DNA of 64,000 nt, taken from positions 19,325,501 to 19,389,500 of the forward strand of contig NC_090700.1 in assembly GCF_040954835.1 (NCBI RefSeq), read 5' to 3'. Below are positions 12,880 through 23,180 of this stretch, piece after piece. Under the pieces are notes generated by a model that did not search any database, had not been told where the DNA came from, and saw only the letters and a program-made list of their open reading frames with translations. A program made the position numbers and the translations under genes. The stretch is from Lepisosteus oculatus. Lineage: Eukaryota > Chordata > Actinopteri > Semionotiformes > Lepisosteidae. Numbering within the stretch: position 1 is the stretch's first letter; each line of letters starts with the position of its first letter.

Positions 12880-13180
12880 CAAGACATGTAAAATGGGTTA
12901 CATCTGTGAAGCCAGGGTATCAGCTTCAACAACATGGATGGATAGCTTGTTCCATACTCCCACACCCCATCTGTGTAAAGAACTTTCCACTTGTGCCCTC
13001 TGGTTTGTGTTTCACTGTTCATTCTGCAGACTTTTTCCAGTGCTTTTGATGTCCCCTAATAGTCTTCTCTGTTCAATACAAAAAAAGATTCTTTTAAGCT
13101 GTCAGCAAAGGACATTCTTAGCCATGGAACATATTTGGTTGCTCCTCTCTGGACTGATCCCAGAGCATCAATACTTAATT
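12880..13180 (+). repeat. Unclassified old interspersed repeat, copy 1
   Basis: Shares several blocks with 54990-55305 on the opposite strand: TTGTTCCATACT, then GTTTGTGTTTCACTGTT, then a TAGTCTTC-type block. The distal part contains GTTGCTCCTCTCTGGACTGA. The arrangement looks like the 3' region of an old retroposon, but I cannot name the family. Confidence 0.6.
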
Positions 13181-13524
13181 TTTTACCTTGTGACCAAAAG
13201 GTAGATTTTACCCAATACCCAATACTTTAAATGTTGTTTGACGATTGCCTTTTACTATAACAGTCCTCAAATTAAATTCTATTTTAACAATCCCTTTCGA
13301 ACAAAAACAAGGAATATTGAATTCACAGGATCTACATCAACCTTCAAAACCCATAACATATTGATCTGTGAGGAGAGTGAAACACATTAAAACATCATTG
13401 TGAGCCTGAGCTGTCAAGAAAATAGTGAAAATTCCCCTCCTCCCTGTGTACCACAGCAGAAAAGAAATACAGAAAATTGGAAAATGTACATTCAGAGGCA
13501 TCATTCGGGTTATATAAAGCTATG

Positions 13525-14931
13525 TGTAGCGGCAATGCTTGTTAATAAGACAGAATTAAGTGTTGCTGTGCTTTCCCAAATGAGGCCTCATCTCTCTGTT
13601 CATCTCTGTGGTGCAGCCACAGAGAAACTATTCATGCAGGCTGATTTAAAGATGTTTTCTTTTGATAAGGGACAGCTCCCAAATGGGGATGCACTTAGCT
13701 AAGCCTGGCTATCATGATCAATGGTCATCCATTGGCGCCTATCTGTCTAGGGGGTGCCAGATGGACATCTCAGGAGTAAGTGTCAGGAGTAAGTGACTCA
13801 TATCTCACCTTGATCAACCAATCAGGGACTGGTAGGGCTGAGTAACCCACGTGGGACTCTGATGCCCATGGAACTTTCAGCCAATGAATGAGCTGAAGTT
13901 CCTCCAGGTAAAAACAGGCAACACAGAGCTCCAGGAGAATTCTGTGGACTTTTCTAAAGGGAATTCAAAGGAGAATTCCAGGGCAGGACGGCCCAAGAGC
14001 AGAAGGCTCCCAAGGGCAGGACATTCTCGCAGCGCACCTCCTGACCATCCTGAGACTCAGCCCGGACAACCGGACAACGGAACGGCCAGTGTGTCCGAGT
14101 GCCAGAACTTTCCTTTGTTCTAAGAGTCTAGAGCGGAGGTTGCCAGAGAGTAACCAGAGGATCCACCCGAGGTTAGCATCAGCAGCTAGCCTCATGAACA
14201 GGTCGGAACTGTGGACAGCTGAATCACTATTCAGAACTAGCGCTTCATCAGGAACGAACCGGTCCTCTTCCTGACTTGCTGGGACCCACAGTCATCTTTT
14301 CTCCTGTGCACAAACTGTGCTAGTTAAAGCCAACAATAACTAGCCGGTCAGTGAGCATCAGCAGCGCACCGTCGCAAGCAGCACAGCACAGCCTGGCACC
14401 GAGAGCGCGGATTGGACAGCTTAGAAGCCTGCAACTGTTTCTTTGAGCCCGCAGGAGATCTGAATCCCCAGAGATTGGATGAGTATTCAACTTCAATGCA
14501 TTACACCTTGAAAATTCAATTGTTATCCCAACCAGTTGATATCAATTTAATTCCTAAGAGTTATGTATTTGTTTTGAGTACCCAATGTAGAAGTTATAAC
14601 CAAGTGCATTTACGAAACGGTCTAAATGAATGATATACTGAACGTATGTCCTCTTGATATATGGAACTCTTTGTAACTGACTGAATATATACCTTTTGTA
14701 TTCTGATAACCCTCTCAATAAGATCTGTTAGGTTTACATGTATATTCTATGTATTAATAAATGTATCCTCGTGTATTAGTACCTGTGTGTGTGCGTTGTT
14801 TGAGTTATATCGCATGGTTGGATTCTAAAGCCATCAAAAGAATCAATTTAGTTATTTACTGCTACAATTAATAACTGTCCCAGTAAATGCCCATATCCTA
14901 CAGAACTGGTGCCTTCAGAGAGCACACTACA
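13525..14931 (+). mobile_element. Solo LTR, 1.4-kb family, copy B
   Basis: A 1407-bp unit homologous to 3966-5363, starting TGTAGCGGCA and ending ACTACA, flanked by TATG direct repeats (13521-13524, 14932-14935). AATAAA at 14756-14761. It shares with copy A long near-identical blocks such as the stretch around GAACAGGTCGGAACTGTGG. No internal retroviral genes remain. Confidence 0.85.
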
Positions 14932-15244
14932 TATGCAATACAATGGAAGAGAAATAAATATTTAGATTTGTCCACACAGTTTTACAATTGAGAGATCTCC
15001 TAGTCTGATTGTCCCAAAATCACTATAAACTTTAAAGCAGAACAGAGTTTCAGACTAATGTGTGCAGATTTGGTTTTTAAAGTGAGATTTCTTTCTAATT
15101 TCTTTATGATTTTTTTCTCTTGTTTTTGCAGTTGCTCTCGATTGTTATTTCTTCCATATTCCATGTGAGAAAAGTTTTTCTTCTCTTTGTTTGAAGAAGT
15201 GCAAATCTGAAATTGCTGACCAGAAAAGCGCTACAGTATATACA

Positions 15245-16143
15245 GTAAGTGTATGCAAGTATTTTCTTTTTTAGAGGAGTGTGAATTATTAAAAATGATG
15301 AGTAGAAATGGAGAGGGGAAGTTTGCAGTTTTGGACATGATGAGAAACATCAGTTTCTGACAATGAACCCAGTAGCAACCGCCTGTTGACAGAAAGGTTA
15401 AACAGATATATAGCTGCAAGTAAAGTGGGTGAAAAAGGGTTACAATTGCCTACAAAGAACCATCTAATCAGACACCACCTCATCCTCAAACACATGGCAC
15501 CCCTTGTACTTCAGATTGACACCACAACCAATTGCACACATGAGCAACTTTTTCTATCATATATTTTTGCCTCAAAGTAAAAGGTATTTCTGAGTCACCA
15601 ATAAGGATAAAGGCAAGTGCAAAAGTAAAAAAAAATACCTGTTGGTATGCAGGAATTATATCAATTTCTTTATCATAATGACAGTGATAAGGTCTGTCAG
15701 GGGACGATACATTTGGAGAGGTAATGTCTCTTTGAGATAAGATTTCTCACAATTGCTGAAAATGGGGACACAACACAGTCACAAAGGTGAAGGTGAAAAT
15801 TACTAGGGCAAAGGCATTGAAAATTGCTGTATAATCTATGGTGTAGTGAACACTGTGTGGAAGCATTCAGCAGTATAGAAGGTTTTCTACAGCTGCTAGG
15901 TGGTATTGAAAAGGTGGACTCAAAGACAAAACTAAATAGATTACAGGGCCAAAAGAAGCTGATAACAGGGTTTGTTTGTATTATCCAGTAATTGTTAGTT
16001 TGTGCAAGAAACAACTTCATTGCTCTGTAGTTTTGAGCTTTCTGAAGGCCCCATGTTCCAGAAGCCTGTAAGGAACCACAACCTATGGCAGCAGTGAACT
16101 TGACCAACTCTAAAAAGGACAGTTTGGGGAATACTTGAACGTG
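15245..16143. other. Intergenic, no gene recognised
   Basis: Open frames here are short and unlike known proteins. The right part borders the LINE 3' end at about 16144. Confidence 0.45.
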
Positions 16144-16888
16144 AACTTTATTGCCATATGTAACCGGTTCATGTACTGGTACAATGGAATTCTTACTTAC
16201 AGAAAGTCTCTCGATCGTTAAAACAAGTGTAAAAACACAAAGTGCAGACGGTGCATCGAGATAATATACAAACAAACAGTAGACAATGTACAAGTAAACA
16301 GTTTGAATGCAAACAATACAGATGTGTAAACAATGACTGGAGATGTGCAATAAATGAGAAATCATAATGAGGTAGATGGTGCAGGTGTGGTCCGAGGGGC
16401 ATGGCTAAATGTGTTCGCCAATCGCACTGCTTGTGGATAGAAGCTATTGAAAAATCTAGTGGTAAGTGTCCGTATACTCTTCTATCTCTTGCCTGTTGCC
16501 TGAGGGCAGTGGGGTTGAGCTCATGCCTGGGGTGGTGACTGTCCTCTGTGATTGCCAGAATTCTACCATGGCGGCGGTCCACATATAGCTGTTTAATCTC
16601 GGTGAGACCACAGCCGATGATCTTCTGGGCCATATTGACCATTCTCTGCAGTGCCTTTCTTTCTCGAGAAGAGGTGTTGCCGTACCACACGGTGATCCCG
16701 TTGAGGATGCTCTCAATGGTGCAGCAGTAGAAGTTCACCAACACAGGTACTGGCATCCCCCATCGCTTGAGGCACCTCAAGAAATAAAGGCGCTGCTGAG
16801 CCTTCTTCATGATAGAGTCAGTGTTCACAGTCCAGGTTAGATCTTTAGAGATGTGAATTCCCAAAAACCTAAAACTGGTGACTCCATG

Positions 16889-17346
16889 TCACTGCTGGAA
16901 GAGGTGCTAGTGGGGCCAGCAGGGGGCACTCACCCTGTGGTCCATGTGGGTCCTAATGCCCCAGTATAGTGACGGGGACACTATACTGTAAACAGGCGCC
17001 GTCCTTCGGATGAGATGTAAAACCGAGGTCCTGACTCTCTGTGGTCATTAAAAATCCCAGGGCGTTTCTCGAAAAGAGTAGGGGTGTAACCCTGGCCTCC
17101 TGGCCAAAATTCCCATTGGCCCTTACCAATCATGGCCTCCTAATAATCCCCCTCTTTGAATTGGCTACATTACTCTGCTTTCCTCCCCACTGATAGCTGA
17201 TGTGTGGTGAGCGTTCTGGCGCACTTTGGCTGCCGTCGCATCATCCAGGTGGATGCTGCACATTGGTGGTGGTGGAGGGGAGTCCCCATTACCTGTAAAG
17301 TGCTTTGAGTGGAGTGTCCAGAAAAAGCGCTATATAAGTGTAAGCA

Positions 17347-17392
<46 letters not shown>
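16889..17392 (+). repeat. 5S-derived SINE, head truncated, in the LINE
   Basis: Body and tail match the SINEs at 32.7 kb and 55.7 kb: CTGCTGGAAGAGGTGCTAG, GGGGACACTATACTGTAAA, TTCGGATGAGATGTAAAAC and a tail with AAGTGCTTTGAGTGGAGTG ending in an ATT microsatellite. The 5S-like head is absent. Inserted in, or deleted together with, part of the surrounding LINE. Confidence 0.85.
17348..17391 (+). repeat. (TTA)n microsatellite at the SINE tail
   Basis: About 14 uninterrupted TTA units. It is the expanded terminal tail of the SINE just before it. Confidence 0.95.
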
Positions 17393-17393
<1 letters not shown>

Positions 17394-17644
17394 AGTCGAG
17401 GTTATTGCATGACACCACCTAAGCAGCTGTATGACTTCATCCCTGTAAGTGGACTCGTCATCATCACTGATCAGTCCTATTATAGTGGTGTCATCCGCAA
17501 ACTTAATGATGCGGTTGGTGCTGTGTCTTGCTGTGAAGTCGTGAGTGAACAGGGAGTACAACCTTGGACTCAGACAGCAGCCTTTGGGGTTCCAGTGCTC
17601 AGGGTGAGTGGTGAAGTTCTATTGCCTATCCGCAACACCTGTGG

Positions 17645-18132
17645 TGTCACGATTATAGTCCCCCCTCCTTAAGGGTGCTCCAGCCCTTTCACTAAAGACT
17701 TCATTCTGTGCACCTGATCCCTTTTACCTAGCCCACCTTAAAAGCCAGGCGCTGACGCTCATCCGGGCTCTGCATCTGATTTCCGTATCGTGCGAGTCCG
17801 GGACCTGGAAGCGCCTGGTCCCGTTAAGGTTTTAATCTCGGTTCCCGTTCCCGTTCCTGTTCCTTGTCCGCCGGTTCCGACCCGGCCTTCGTGGTTTTTT
17901 ATTCTCTGTTATGATGGATCTCCTGGTTTTGGACTTACCCTTGCGTTTTGGATTTTCCCTAAGGACTACTCTCGGATTGTTCGCCTCGGCCACACCTCCC
18001 CCGTGCACCAGCGCACTTTGGACACGCCCCCCTGTCTTCAGCCCCGTTTTCCTGCATGACGTTTCCCCAGTGTTTCCCCACTCCGTCGGACTGTGTCGTC
18101 CGCATAGGGTCCAGAAAGAACTGTTCGTTACT
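17645..18132 (+). mobile_element. Solo LTR, Gypsy-like, inserted in the LINE
   Basis: A 488-bp GC-rich unit starting TGTCACGATTATAGTCC and ending TTCGTTACT, flanked by TGTGG (17640-17644 and 18133-18137). It is homologous to the LTR at 22214-22750, sharing the ends, CCGGGTT/CTCCGGG-type blocks, CACCAGCGCAC and GACACGCCCCCCT. The last base differs from the usual CA. The LINE reading frame resumes on the other side. TGTCACG ends are typical of fish Gypsy LTRs; the class is inferred. Confidence 0.8.
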
Positions 18133-18600
18133 TGTGGTCTCTTGATTAGAAAGCCCAGCAGCCAGTTGCAGACAGAGTTGCACAGATCTAATCCCCTGAG
18201 CTTTGTCACCAGTTGACTGGGTATAATGGAATTGAATGCTGAACTGTAGTCCACAAACAGCATTCTCACATATGAATTCTTAGTGTCCAAGTGTTCCAAG
18301 GCTGTATGTAGAGCTAGGGAGACAGCATCATCAACTGATCTGTTGTGTTGGTAGGCAGACTGCAAGGGGTCCAGGGACTCCTTGATGGAGGACTTGATGT
18401 GTGACAACACCAACTTCTCCAGGCATTTCATCATCACAGATGTTAATGCTACTGGGTGGCAATTGTTCAGGCACGTCACTTTTGCCTTTTTGGGGAGTGG
18501 AACAATAGTGTAGAATAGCAGTGTTTTTTAAAGTAGTGCTGAAGTGAGATTGATTTTTCAAAATGTTGACACATTTGGTATTCAGGTAGGTCCTTTGAAT

Positions 18601-21600
18601 TAAGTGGGCAGAGCACTGTGAGTTAACTAATGCAATCTCAACCTAAAAATCTAAGAAATATTCCAGCTGACAACCTATTTGACAGCCTCCTGATTATGTG
18701 TTTGCTTGTTTATTATCAGTTTATTCATCCCAGAATCTCAACCTGCCATTACTTCAATAGCATCACCTAGTAAACTGTTCCAGACACATATAACATTTTA
18801 CACATATCTCGTTAAACATCCATGACTACAGCATAAGTTAAACATTTGCATCAAAAAGCAAATTTAAAACTTGCTTCATATTCCAACAGCCTTTCTCCAT
18901 TTTTAAAATGCTACAGTTAAAGGAATTTGTCTTAACCTACCCCAGAGGTTTTTTTTAGAGCACCCAGCTTCAAGCATTCCAGTGAATAAACAAGAAATCA
19001 TGAAAAACGAGGTGTCCTTTTGCCCTGTGACTCTAATTTAGATATCCCCGTTCACAAATGGAAGAGATTAAAGACTCTGAGATGAAAGGATCTACCCAAC
19101 TGTTTTTCTTGAAGACTACAGGCAATTTGGGTCCCATTTCATATCAAGACTCCTCCGCCTCCACTCATAATGAAATCCAAACCATAAAGCAGCATTCTCA
19201 GATGGAAATATTGATAGAGATTAATGGTGAGGGAGATGAAACGGCCTGTTCAACTGAACGTAATGAGTGTGAGATACACATACTTGGCCTGCATAGATTC
19301 CAGTCGATACAATAGGCTTTCTTGAAAAAAAATAATCATCAAAGAAAACTGTTAAGGGGCAATTGCTTAGTCCTGGTGGTCTGGTTCTGTAATTCAGTAA
19401 AAGGTATGTGTCAATGACTATAAAGGGTCTTTTAAAATGTATATAAATTTGAGTTTTGGTTTTATGGGAAAAGTTAATTTTGTTCCTTGCTACTACTGCC
19501 TCTCTTGGTTCGACACTAAACAAAAGGAAATTGCATTGTATTGTTTGTTACATTAACATGTTTTCCCGTTGCCATAATTACATTCAATTTTTATGATATA
19601 TTTCAGCTTAAAAGCCCTTGGAAAAAGGAAACAAACATAGTGCTGGAGCCCTTTTTGTTATTAACATACAAATTGAGATTGTGGTGTGTGTAGTTATCTT
19701 TCAATCCCCTCCTTAGTAATGAGATATGTAGTCAAGGACAAATGTTTACATTTAATTCAAGCTCTTTCTTAGATGTGACAATACCTTTTGATTCCTATAC
19801 TATATCTTTCACATATAACCATCTGCATACAAATGCCTATATAAAAATAATGCGATTTTTTAAATATTGAACACAACAATTATTTGATATCATCAATGAT
19901 GAAAAAATGTCAAAGAACAGATGTCATACATGATGAAATTAATGTTAAGATGAATTCACAACAGTAATTAACAGGTAAAAGGTAAACCAACAAATCAAAA
20001 GATGGTTGGTTTTGACAGCAGGCATACATCTATATACTCCCATCAGTACATTTTACTTGTAAAACTTTAGGAAGAGAGTCCAGTGTTGCATTTTTGATGT
20101 GTTTCTGGCTCAAATCTCTCTAAAACTTCGGACACCATCAAAATGTGTAATTGAAAACAGCCACTGATTGCTGCATGTACTCAAACCAGAACTGACCTTT
20201 CTTGGTTTCCTTCAGTTTGGGGAAACCATGGTTTCATACACCACTTAAGGAGTCATCTGAAGTATTGAGTCTCATGTATTATTAATGCCTCTCTGGATGT
20301 TGTTGGTTTATTGGTATTCTGAAGATTCGAGACAATTTATTAGAGGCAATTGCAATTCACCTTATGTCCCATACAAAGTGCAGAAAATGTCAGATGATTA
20401 AGGTAAACAATCATAACTGTGAAACAGGCAAAATAGAATTCACTAATGGAGATATAGATGTTTAAGAAGCTAAAACAACATAAACAATAATTACATTATA
20501 CGTAGCTATAATTCATGTAGCTTAATTCTTGCAGGCTTGACCTGTATTAGAGATAGCTTTATAATTAATACAGGTAGATAGTATGGTAAACATGCAAGTA
20601 CAAGTTAAAATCATCGCTGAAGTTGATATTTAAGACGCAAGAGTTATGGCTCATTTTTAGTAGTGATGCTTAGCTTTCATAGTTAATATGGTTTGAGAGG
20701 CCATGAATAAACTCTGCTTGCTGATTGTGTTGTTATTTATTAAATACAAGGGAGAATGCAATGTCAGTTATCAATAGGAAAAGGGAAAAGAAGAGCTGTG
20801 ATTTTCCTCCAGTCAAGTGATCTATATTCAGTCACTGTTACTTCTTTATATTTAACTAATTTGTAAAATCCTGCCACATAAGATAATGCCTGTGTCAAAT
20901 AGAATTGTTAATAAAGAGGAAAAGAAATAGTAGAATTTCATAAAACTTTAATAAGGCCATTTGCAAGCCAAGATGCAACACATATTAAAATGTTCAAGGC
21001 CATGGGCTTTAAGATACTGTTAGAAATTGTTGCATTTCATTGCGAGTACAATGTAATTGGGCATGACCAAGTCCCAGAATGCAACAAACAAAAATAAACT
21101 AAAAGGGTGTGGCTAAATGATAGAGGCAGGGGATATGCTGGACTCATTGATTTGCATAGTGTTATAATGCAGAAAGGCTTTATTCACCACGTCACAGAAC
21201 TGCCTGACAAAATGGCTGTGAGCTCAATATTTGCTCATGCTGTCATGAAATATCAAAACATGAACACAACTTTGTCGCAACTACAAACCTTATACCTTAC
21301 ATGTGCTGACATAACAGGTAGGATCAGGAAAAACTGAAGTACTGAGAGCTGAAAACATGACAGAACCTGGACAGTTGCAAAAAACAAAAACACACCATGT
21401 ACATTGAAACGAATGACGCATGTGCCCATAATCATCACTTACCATTAAATTACATATAGATATAGATATAGAAATGTATATGAACCATAACGTTAATAAA
21501 GAATGACTTAATCATGCAGAGCATCCATAAATTAGACCATGTGTGCTGTGACTTAATGCATTATCATTTTCATTCATATGGTGTTCCTTTTTTAAAAGGG

Positions 21601-22021
21601 TTGATAATAGAGGAATTACATTAAACCTTTCCTGAATTCAGGGCACTGTAACAAACTCCTTGACTAAAATATATACACCACAGCAGACATTTTTGATGCA
21701 GTCTTATTTGTAGGGACAACAGCAGCATTATTGAATTACTGAATACAAAGCATTTGAGAATAGACCCACGATAAAACAAATCTTGGACCAAGCAAGCACT
21801 GCAAAGAAAATTTAGAAAGCTGCGATAGCCAATGTTCAGCACCAATTTACACCAGATATTTAAATAGCTTTCCTTACATTGGATGTTTTCAAACAAAATA
21901 GTGCTGTGTACTTCCTTTAATTGTAGAGTAATAACTAGAGCTGCTCTGTTTAACTTTAAGTAGCCTGCTTTATATCTTACTGTATGATAATGAAATCCTT
22001 TTGTTAGTTGTACCATTAGGC
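18601..22021. other. Intergenic, no gene recognised
   Basis: AT-rich DNA without convincing exons, RNA genes or repeats on either strand. The longest frames (about 75-100 codons) have no recognisable domains. Confidence 0.5.
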
Positions 22022-22213
22022 AGCGCATTGCCATAGTGGTTTGCACAGCTACCCCACAGTTCTTGATTCCAGATGGATGGGTCTTTATGTGGAGTTTTTA
22101 CGTTCATCTGGATTTACTCTGGGTGCTCTGGTCTCCTCCCACCTTCTGAAGACACTCTAGCTGTGTTAATTGGAGTGACTAAATGGTCTCTGCGTGTATT
22201 GTATGTGCTCCAC

Positions 22214-22750
22214 TGTCACGATTGTAAGCCCCTGCTCTGAAGGACGCTCTTTCTTGTTTGTCTTGATTTTTTGCACCAGCCTCCTGTTTTAGCTCCTCCC
22301 TACAAAAGCCAGACACTTCCACCATTCCAGGCTCAACTTTGGAATATGGATGCCCAGAAGCCTGCCTACCAGCAAGTCCAGGAGTGACTCGACGGCATAG
22401 GCTTCGCAACGGCGTCCTGACCATCCGGGTTTGGGGCTTGGAGCACCTGGTCCTGTTACCCCTTTTCATTCCCCCAACACTTCGCTTGATCCTGCTCCAG
22501 CTTTTAAGTTCTGTCACATCTCTGTCTTGGATGGATTACCGGGCTATGGACCCTTGCCTACTCTGGATTACTCTACGGACTCCCTTTGGACTTGTTTGCC
22601 TTGGATCATGCCCCCCTGAGCACCAGCGCACCATCGACACGCCCCCCTATTCTTCTTCCAGCCCCGATGCTAGTCTGCTTTCCCGGTGTTTGTTTCATTC
22701 CCCTCCTGATTCTGCCGTCTGTATAGGGTCCTGAAAAATGCTTCGTTACA
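22214..22750 (+). mobile_element. Solo LTR, Gypsy-like, copy 2
   Basis: A 537-bp unit from TGTCACGATTGTAAG to TTCGTTACA, flanked by CCAC (22210-22213 and 22751-22754). Homologous to 17645-18132. Strikingly C-rich compared with its surroundings. Both lack internal genes. Confidence 0.82.
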
Positions 22751-22787
22751 CCACTAACGACTGGCTTCCCCTACATGGTGGAGTCCT

Positions 22788-23109
22788 TGTCACGCCCTCT
22801 GCAGCCAGAGGGCGCTCCTTCTCTGTCCTGTCTCTCATTTCCGGTTCTTTGCTGTCCTTCCGGTGTTTCTCTCTCTCTGGGGCTGTATATTTCCGGGTCT
22901 TTCAGTCTGCCTTCACTCAGCATTGACGTTCAGATGTCCTGAAACCCGCCTAGCACCAGATCGCCCCACGTCCACTACCTGAGGGCATAGGTTTCTATAC
23001 GGCATTCCCTGAACAGCTGAGCCTGGGCTAACCCCCGTGTCACCGCTACACATAGGGTCTTTTCGCTCTCCTGCCATTCCACGGTTTTTCCCTTCAGACA
23101 TCCGTGACA
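22788..23109 (+). mobile_element. Solo LTR, Gypsy-like, different subfamily
   Basis: A 322-bp unit from TGTCACGCCC to TCCGTGACA, with CGTGACA/TGTCACG inverted ends, flanked by GTCCT (22783-22787 and 23110-23114). A TATA-like TGTATATTTCC lies near 22886. It shares only the ends with the neighbouring LTR, so it belongs to another family. Confidence 0.82.
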
Positions 23110-23180
23110 GTCCTGCCCTTGTCTACCAGGACAAACTCGCCACAGCTCTCCTCAGGATAAAGGATGTTAAGCCACTCTAT

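Larger units (their letters stand above)
16144..18600 (-). mobile_element. L2-like LINE, decayed, 5' truncated, with two later insertions
   Basis: A non-LTR retrotransposon read on the minus strand. From right to left the reverse transcriptase shows PVALTSVMMKCLEKLV, VRMLFVDYSSAFNSI (motif A, about 18240-18280), then KFADDTT (motif C, about 17480-17500), and the C-terminal end LGIHISKDLTWTVN with KKAQQRLYFLR, WYGN and RKALQRMVNMAQKIIG down to about 16400. The 3' end has an AATAAAGTTCAC-type tail near 16144. Frames are broken. A solo LTR (17645-18132) and a 5S-derived SINE (16889-17392) interrupt it. About 40 residues between WCHAIT and FRFLGIHI are missing at the SINE. The clade (L2/CR1 group) is inferred from motif wording. 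Confidence 0.88.
22022..23180 (+). repeat. Old tRNA-derived SINE split by two solo LTRs
   Basis: Left part 22022-22213 carries TGCCATAGTGGTTTGCAC, GGTGCTCTGGTCTCCTCCCA and TGTGTTAATTGGAGTG, diverged versions of the SINE at 41.0 kb. It continues at 22755-22787 (CTGGCTTCCCCTACATGGTG) and 23115 to about 23180. The interruptions are the LTRs at 22214-22750 and 22788-23109. Removing both and one target copy each restores the SINE order. Confidence 0.65.

Noticed and set aside
16193..16864. Treating the 223-codon minus-strand frame as a host gene
   Set aside because: Its sequence is the C-terminal end of an L2-like LINE ORF, and the neighbouring frames carry the rest of the reverse transcriptase with breaks.
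17226..17672. 148-codon plus-strand frame with a Tyr run
   Set aside because: The run is the translated TTA microsatellite of a SINE tail; the rest is SINE and antisense LINE.
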